Source: Verrucomicrobium sp. (GTDB lineage: Bacteria; Verrucomicrobiota; Verrucomicrobiia; Methylacidiphilales; UBA1321). From it: a DNA stretch of 46,205 bases. Location: NCBI GenBank assembly GCA_017849585.1, contig JAFIGT010000032.1, forward strand, positions 148,027 to 194,231, read 5' to 3'. The notes below the pieces were generated by a model, which did not search any database, was not told the origin of the DNA, and saw only the letters and a list, made by a program, of their open reading frames with translations. The position numbers and the translations under genes were made by a program. Below, piece by piece: positions 43,327 to 46,205 of the stretch. Positions within the stretch are counted from its first letter, which is position 1; each line of letters opens with the position of its first letter.

Positions 43327-43345
43327 CTCCGGAGGTAGGGCTCGG
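43324..43345 (-). other. att core: tRNA 3'-end duplicate (right end of B, probable left end of C)
   Basis: This copy is identical in 22 bp to 22929-22950 and on the minus strand ends in CCTCCGGAGCCA. No tRNA body follows to the right; CCTTAAAACTCG follows instead of the T-arm complement. The intact tRNA probably lies beyond the window, so a further element begins here. Confidence 0.8.
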
Positions 43346-43437
43346 CCTTAAAACTCGTTGAAGATAAACAACTTATACTCGTAAATTCCTGATAATCAAG
43401 AAAAGGTTTTCAGAAAGTTTGCACTACCCGCGTATAC

Positions 43438-43461
43438 TTTTGGGCCCAGTTTTGGGCCCAG
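43438..43461. repeat. Tandem TTTTGGGCCCAG repeat (element C arm sites)
   Basis: Two back-to-back 12-bp copies, each centred on the palindrome GGGCCC, begin 93 bp inside the right att core. The same distance and period apply to the GGTGTCAA pair at the left of element B, so these look like arm sites of a different integrase. Confidence 0.6.
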
Positions 43462-43501
43462 TTTATAGAAGATAATTAGGGGATTAGCGGATAGCAGCAT
43501 T

Positions 43502-43645
43502 TTGAATAAATTTTGCTCCCTTACCAGTAAAGGTCTGGATATGGTAGCTCATGGCAAAGAGCAGGTTCAAGGTTTAGCCAAAGCCCCAGAATTGAAATTG
43601 GTTGAAGCTTTAGGCGGGTATGGCCCAATACAAGTTAAAAGTTAG
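43502..43645 (+). CDS. Possible short gene or remnant in element C
   Basis: A 47-codon open frame with TTG start (NKFCSLTSKGLDMVAHGKEQ, then LAKAPELKLVEALGGYGPIQ before the stop). The composition is protein-like, but no family is recognised and no RBS is clear. It could also be the 3' end of a lost gene. Confidence 0.25.
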   Translation: MNKFCSLTSKGLDMVAHGKEQVQGLAKAPELKLVEALGGYGPIQVKS

Positions 43646-43780
43646 ATCGGGTTTTCCTCTACAGTTATAAAAAATAAATTATAGATGAAAAAGAGCCATT
43701 ACAATCCATTCACACATATAGGCAATCCTATGATTTTCACTGATCGGCTTGCATTGCATTTGAGCTCTTCAGTCATTGCA

Positions 43781-44401
43781 TTATGGATAGAGTTGGTTTA
43801 TTAGATCGGCACAGATTTCCAGCACTAATAAACTTCCGCCGCCCAAGTAGGGACGGCCATGAGCGATAGTATTGCGCAATGGAGGAAATGAATCCTTTAA
43901 ACGGCGAACCCATTGATCCGCAGGCAAGTTTCCTATTGGCTCGCTTCCCCATTGTTCCTTCCAACTGTCTACCAGTCGATTATATTGACGAATCCCGTTA
44001 TCTTTAAACCAACCGTTCTTTAATGCATGCTCAAAGCAACGCCCCAAACCCCATCCTTTTTGTGTTTCCTTTAATCCGATTTTCATTCGGAGGGCATATT
44101 CGAGTGTAGCGTATGCCTGAAATTCTGCGAGAGTTCGGAATCTGTAAACGAACCAAGAATACAGCAGAAGATTTTTTGCTGTATCGTAAGAAACTCTCAC
44201 ATCAGCAGGTACAGAAATATTAAGAGTTAATTTCTCAAGTGTAGAGTAATAACCTTCCAGTGTAACCTTGCAGATTCCATTGCTTGCTAGATGGGCGAAA
44301 TTCTCCTGCCGGGGATCAGGCAGAGAAATTTCGCCGATTGGCTTAAATTCATCAGCAGATTCCCCGTACTGGATTTTATTGTCATTCACGATTGCCTTCA
44401 T
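43781..44401 (-). CDS. HEPN-like protein of defence cluster
   Basis: A 206-residue helical protein. It has LLYSWFVYRFRTLAEFQAYATLEYALRMKIG, the start of a HEPN-type bundle, and near the end LRNTIAHGRPYLGGG, an Arg-x4-His motif like the catalytic RNase site of HEPN domains. It lies 22 bp after the AlbA_2 gene on the same strand. Cluster composition suggests an abortive-infection-type RNase, but this is inference. Confidence 0.75.
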   Translation of the reverse strand: MKAIVNDNKIQYGESADEFKPIGEISLPDPRQENFAHLASNGICKVTLEGYYSTLEKLTLNISVPADVRVSYDTAKNLLLYSWFVYRFRTLAEFQAYATLEYALRMKIGLKETQKGWGLGRCFEHALKNGWFKDNGIRQYNRLVDSWKEQWGSEPIGNLPADQWVRRLKDSFPPLRNTIAHGRPYLGGGSLLVLEICADLINQLYP

Positions 44402-44423
44402 TAGTAGCTGCTAAATTTCAATT

Positions 44424-45596
44424 TTAACGCCGTTGCGGAGTCCAAACACCCTGCTCGTCATAGTTTAAAGAGCGCGGGTTACCAAAGGCATTCCAAATCA
44501 TGTCGAACAATGGTTTCAGGGCCGAATCTACATTGCCATCCCAGACTTCAATGCTCGTTTCAGGTAGAATCATTTGATCGACTGGCAGCATCTTAGGCGC
44601 GAGCATCGGCCTGCCTGTTCCTCTAAACAAACCAAACCCCTTACAGGATAGGACGCTTAATCCAACAAAATAGGGTTCGGGAATTTCCAAAAAAATAAAC
44701 GATTGGATTGCACGGGTAAGGGCATCACGAAGTAACGGCTCGTAAGTGTGAGGGTAAAAGAAAGGTATTTGCGAGCCTGGGAATTGGTCGCAAGAAGCGG
44801 CATCAACGATTTCCACACATCCATTTCGGAAAAATAGGCTGTAATACCAAACTATCTCCTCGTCAGTGGAGGATTGAATTATTCCATCGAGGCAGTAACG
44901 GGTTCTGTGGGATAAGATGTCTTCACGTGGAATGATTTTATGATCGCTTGCAAAAAATTTGGCGAGATTAATTGAAGCGTTATGAGCCAATGAGAATGCC
45001 GGCATTATATGCAAAACAAGCCGGGCCGTCTTGTCCTTCAAAGGAATTGGCGTATCCCCTACTGCGATTTTCGCCAACCGGTCAATTCTGAAATTGTGAG
45101 CCTTGGTAGTGATGCTTTCCGATTCAAGAAAAGCATCTCGAAGCTGACGGACATCCATTCTGAAATTGGAAGTTTCTCCACGAGCATAAAATTCGTGATG
45201 CCCTTTTATGATCATATGGGGAGATCGGAAGCTTTGTGGCACGCTGACAATAAGAACAAATTTTTCATTTTCCACGGGCACTTCCTGAAACTTGATGCCT
45301 TCGACGCGAGGATTAATTCCAGTCCGCAGAACTTCTTCTAACCGAAGAAAGAGAGTATCTTTGTCGTTGATTCCAATTCCCGGTAAGGCCGTGGCAATGA
45401 GATCTTCCTCTTGTACTCCGTAAAGCAATGTGCCACCCGCACTATTGGCAAAACTTACAACATCTTTAATAAATTCCCTTTTTTCCGGCTCAGTGTCCAA
45501 AGACAGGGAGGATTTGTAGTCAAGCATTCGATCCTCTGGAACCTTATTATCAATGAGGCCTTGGAGTCGTTCTTTATTCCATTGAGAGGAAACCAT
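44424..45596 (-). CDS. AlbA_2/Schlafen-domain protein
   Basis: A 390-residue protein with an AlbA_2 (Schlafen-type) domain at the N-terminus: EDRMLDYKSSLSLDTEPEKREFIKDVVSFANSAGGTLLYGVQEED, then HEFYARGETSNFRMDVRQLRDAFL. The rest has no recognised motif. The ATG at 45596 (MVSSQWNKERL) is preferred; an upstream ATG at 45701 would add 35 residues overlapping the upstream gene. Schlafen-type proteins occur in defence islands and bind or cleave nucleic acid. It sits between two HEPN-type genes. Confidence 0.85.
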   Translation of the reverse strand: MVSSQWNKERLQGLIDNKVPEDRMLDYKSSLSLDTEPEKREFIKDVVSFANSAGGTLLYGVQEEDLIATALPGIGINDKDTLFLRLEEVLRTGINPRVEGIKFQEVPVENEKFVLIVSVPQSFRSPHMIIKGHHEFYARGETSNFRMDVRQLRDAFLESESITTKAHNFRIDRLAKIAVGDTPIPLKDKTARLVLHIMPAFSLAHNASINLAKFFASDHKIIPREDILSHRTRYCLDGIIQSSTDEEIVWYYSLFFRNGCVEIVDAASCDQFPGSQIPFFYPHTYEPLLRDALTRAIQSFIFLEIPEPYFVGLSVLSCKGFGLFRGTGRPMLAPKMLPVDQMILPETSIEVWDGNVDSALKPLFDMIWNAFGNPRSLNYDEQGVWTPQRR

Positions 45597-45636
45597 ATAG
45601 TTTAGTTTCGAGTTTAACCACAAGGGAGCGCTGAAG

Positions 45637-46080
45637 TTAGTGGGGGCGAATGGACTCAAATCCTTCAAATAGATTTGTTGAGCAGGCTTCAAGTAATCCA
45701 ATAAGCCGATTCACCTCATTACTATCGATGCGTATGGTCTCGTAAAGCTTAAAGGAAGTATCCCCGCTTTTATCAAGATAATCTTGATCCACTCTTCCCG
45801 CGTTGTGAGTTAAGATATGTCGCTTTTGAAATGCTTTGTGCAGAAAATTTTGATCTGGCTCGGACAATCCTGCCCATAATTTAATTCCGAACCATTGTTC
45901 GATGAGGGTATTGGCCTTCTTAATGTTTTGGAAACTAAGTCTCTCCAATTCATTCTTCCGGCTTAGGGTCAACGGTAGCAGTAGTAGCTGCTTCTGTATA
46001 TCCCGTCCCATGGCTTCAAATTCAGAGATAGCTGACTTTGTGATGTTTGCCCATTCGGTTCCCCTGATTGAGTCCCCCAA
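45637..46080 (-). CDS. HEPN-type protein at head of the defence cluster
   Basis: A 147-residue helical protein with the HEPN motif FQKRHILTHNAGRVDQDYLDK, where RHILTH is Arg-x4-His. The start is uncertain. The frame stays open to about 46160 with protein-like sequence (FWTILGDSIRGTEWANITK), but the only usual start is a TTG at 46080. The 5' end may be decayed. It lies 40 bp before the AlbA_2 start. Confidence 0.75.
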   Translation of the reverse strand: MGDSIRGTEWANITKSAISEFEAMGRDIQKQLLLLPLTLSRKNELERLSFQNIKKANTLIEQWFGIKLWAGLSEPDQNFLHKAFQKRHILTHNAGRVDQDYLDKSGDTSFKLYETIRIDSNEVNRLIGLLEACSTNLFEGFESIRPH

Positions 46081-46157
46081 TATGGTCCAAAACGAGTGAG
46101 AGGAATGGGGTTGGTTAGTTAGTTGATGGTAAGGGTAACAGATGATGGGATGGGATC

Positions 46158-46204
46158 AAGCTCTTGGCGGATGGAGCCCGTAGGGCGACAGGAGCCAAGA
46201 GCTT
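46158..46204. repeat. Perfect 11-bp inverted repeat at the right edge
   Basis: AAGCTCTTGGC (46158-46168) pairs with GCCAAGAGCTT (46194-46204). The 25-base interior is GGATGGAGCCCGTAGGGCGACAGGA-like and can pair further. It may be a terminator of an upstream gene or a dispersed palindromic repeat. Confidence 0.6.
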
Positions 46205-46205
46205 C

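Larger units (their letters stand above)
22929..43345. mobile_element. Integrative mobilizable element (element B), about 20.4 kb
   Basis: Perfect 22-bp tRNA-end repeats bound this interval. A tyrosine recombinase sits 185 bp inside the right repeat, and matching GGTGTCAA arm repeats with the same 12-bp period lie near both ends. The cargo is a sugar-utilisation locus on the left and, on the right, a MobF relaxase module, RES/Xre toxin-antitoxin and GmrSD-like genes. No coupling protein or type IV secretion genes are seen, so transfer would need a helper. Confidence 0.82.
43346..43780. other. Left end of element C: repeats, no convincing long gene
   Basis: This stretch has the tandem TGGGCCCA repeats and a short open frame (43502-43645). 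The rest is AT-rich and shows no recognisable gene. Confidence 0.5.

Noticed and set aside
43438-43461. CRISPR-like repeat
   Set aside because: Only two short tandem copies without spacers; no CRISPR array or cas gene was seen anywhere in the window.

Overview
The window looks like a chromosomal stretch from a Verrucomicrobiota bacterium, probably near Opitutaceae. This is inferred from gene content, not from a marker gene. The pointers are secreted proteins with C-terminal VPEP-type sorting tails, pseudopilin-like proteins ending in an H-X9-DG-type segment, regulators with a GntR head on a LacI-type sensor, and a squalene-type (C30) carotenoid gene set. The left 14 kb is visibly GC-rich and reads as core genome. 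From about 15.6 kb rightwards many genes are more AT-rich and look acquired.

Region 1 (1-5.3 kb) holds a partial polyphosphate kinase 2. Next comes a SAM-I riboswitch driving a threonine-synthase-like PLP enzyme, a MoaD/ThiS-type sulfur carrier and a NIL-domain protein, then a Tat-exported superoxide dismutase and a class III cyclase beside a stand-alone HPt protein. Putting a sulfur carrier and a NIL protein under SAM control suggests a sulfur-carrier route to homocysteine. Region 2 (5.3-9 kb) has an AraC regulator divergent from an L-rhamnose isomerase, a decayed oligogalacturonate-lyase remnant and a TerC-family protein. Region 3 (9.1-14.3 kb) is a carotenoid locus: crtP-like oxygenase, TPR protein, ALDH3-type aldehyde dehydrogenase and crtN-like desaturase.

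Region 4 (14.4-22.4 kb) is a rhamnoside/glycan locus: GntR-LacI regulator, VPEP-tail protein, galactose-binding-like secreted protein, clan-A-like glycoside hydrolase, H-X9-DG pseudopilin and GH78 alpha-L-rhamnosidase. It is followed by a truncated integrase. Region 5 (22.93-43.35 kb) is an integrative element bounded by a perfect 22-bp repeat that matches the 3' end of a tRNA (probably tRNA-Asn). Its left half carries a second sugar locus of the same design: Gfo/Idh/MocA oxidoreductase, VPEP-tail protein, GntR-LacI regulator, pseudopilin, Ogl-like propeller, GH43-like enzyme and MFS transporter. Its right half carries a transfer module (HTH protein, ParA/TraL-like ATPase, membrane coiled-coil protein, MobF relaxase with a candidate oriT), a RES/Xre toxin-antitoxin pair, a GmrSD-like DUF262/DUF1524 protein with a coupled coiled-coil protein, and the integrase. 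No coupling protein or type IV secretion genes are visible, so it looks mobilizable rather than self-conjugative.

Region 6 (43.35 kb to the end) appears to be the start of a third element at the same tRNA site, carrying a HEPN / AlbA_2 (Schlafen-type) / HEPN defence-like cluster. The strongest new-looking signals are the tandem tRNA-end array with element-specific 12-bp-period arm repeats, the paired sugar loci that each include a VPEP-tail protein and a pseudopilin, the SAM-riboswitch sulfur-carrier operon, the nested inverted repeat upstream of the relaxase, and the two candidate defence modules.
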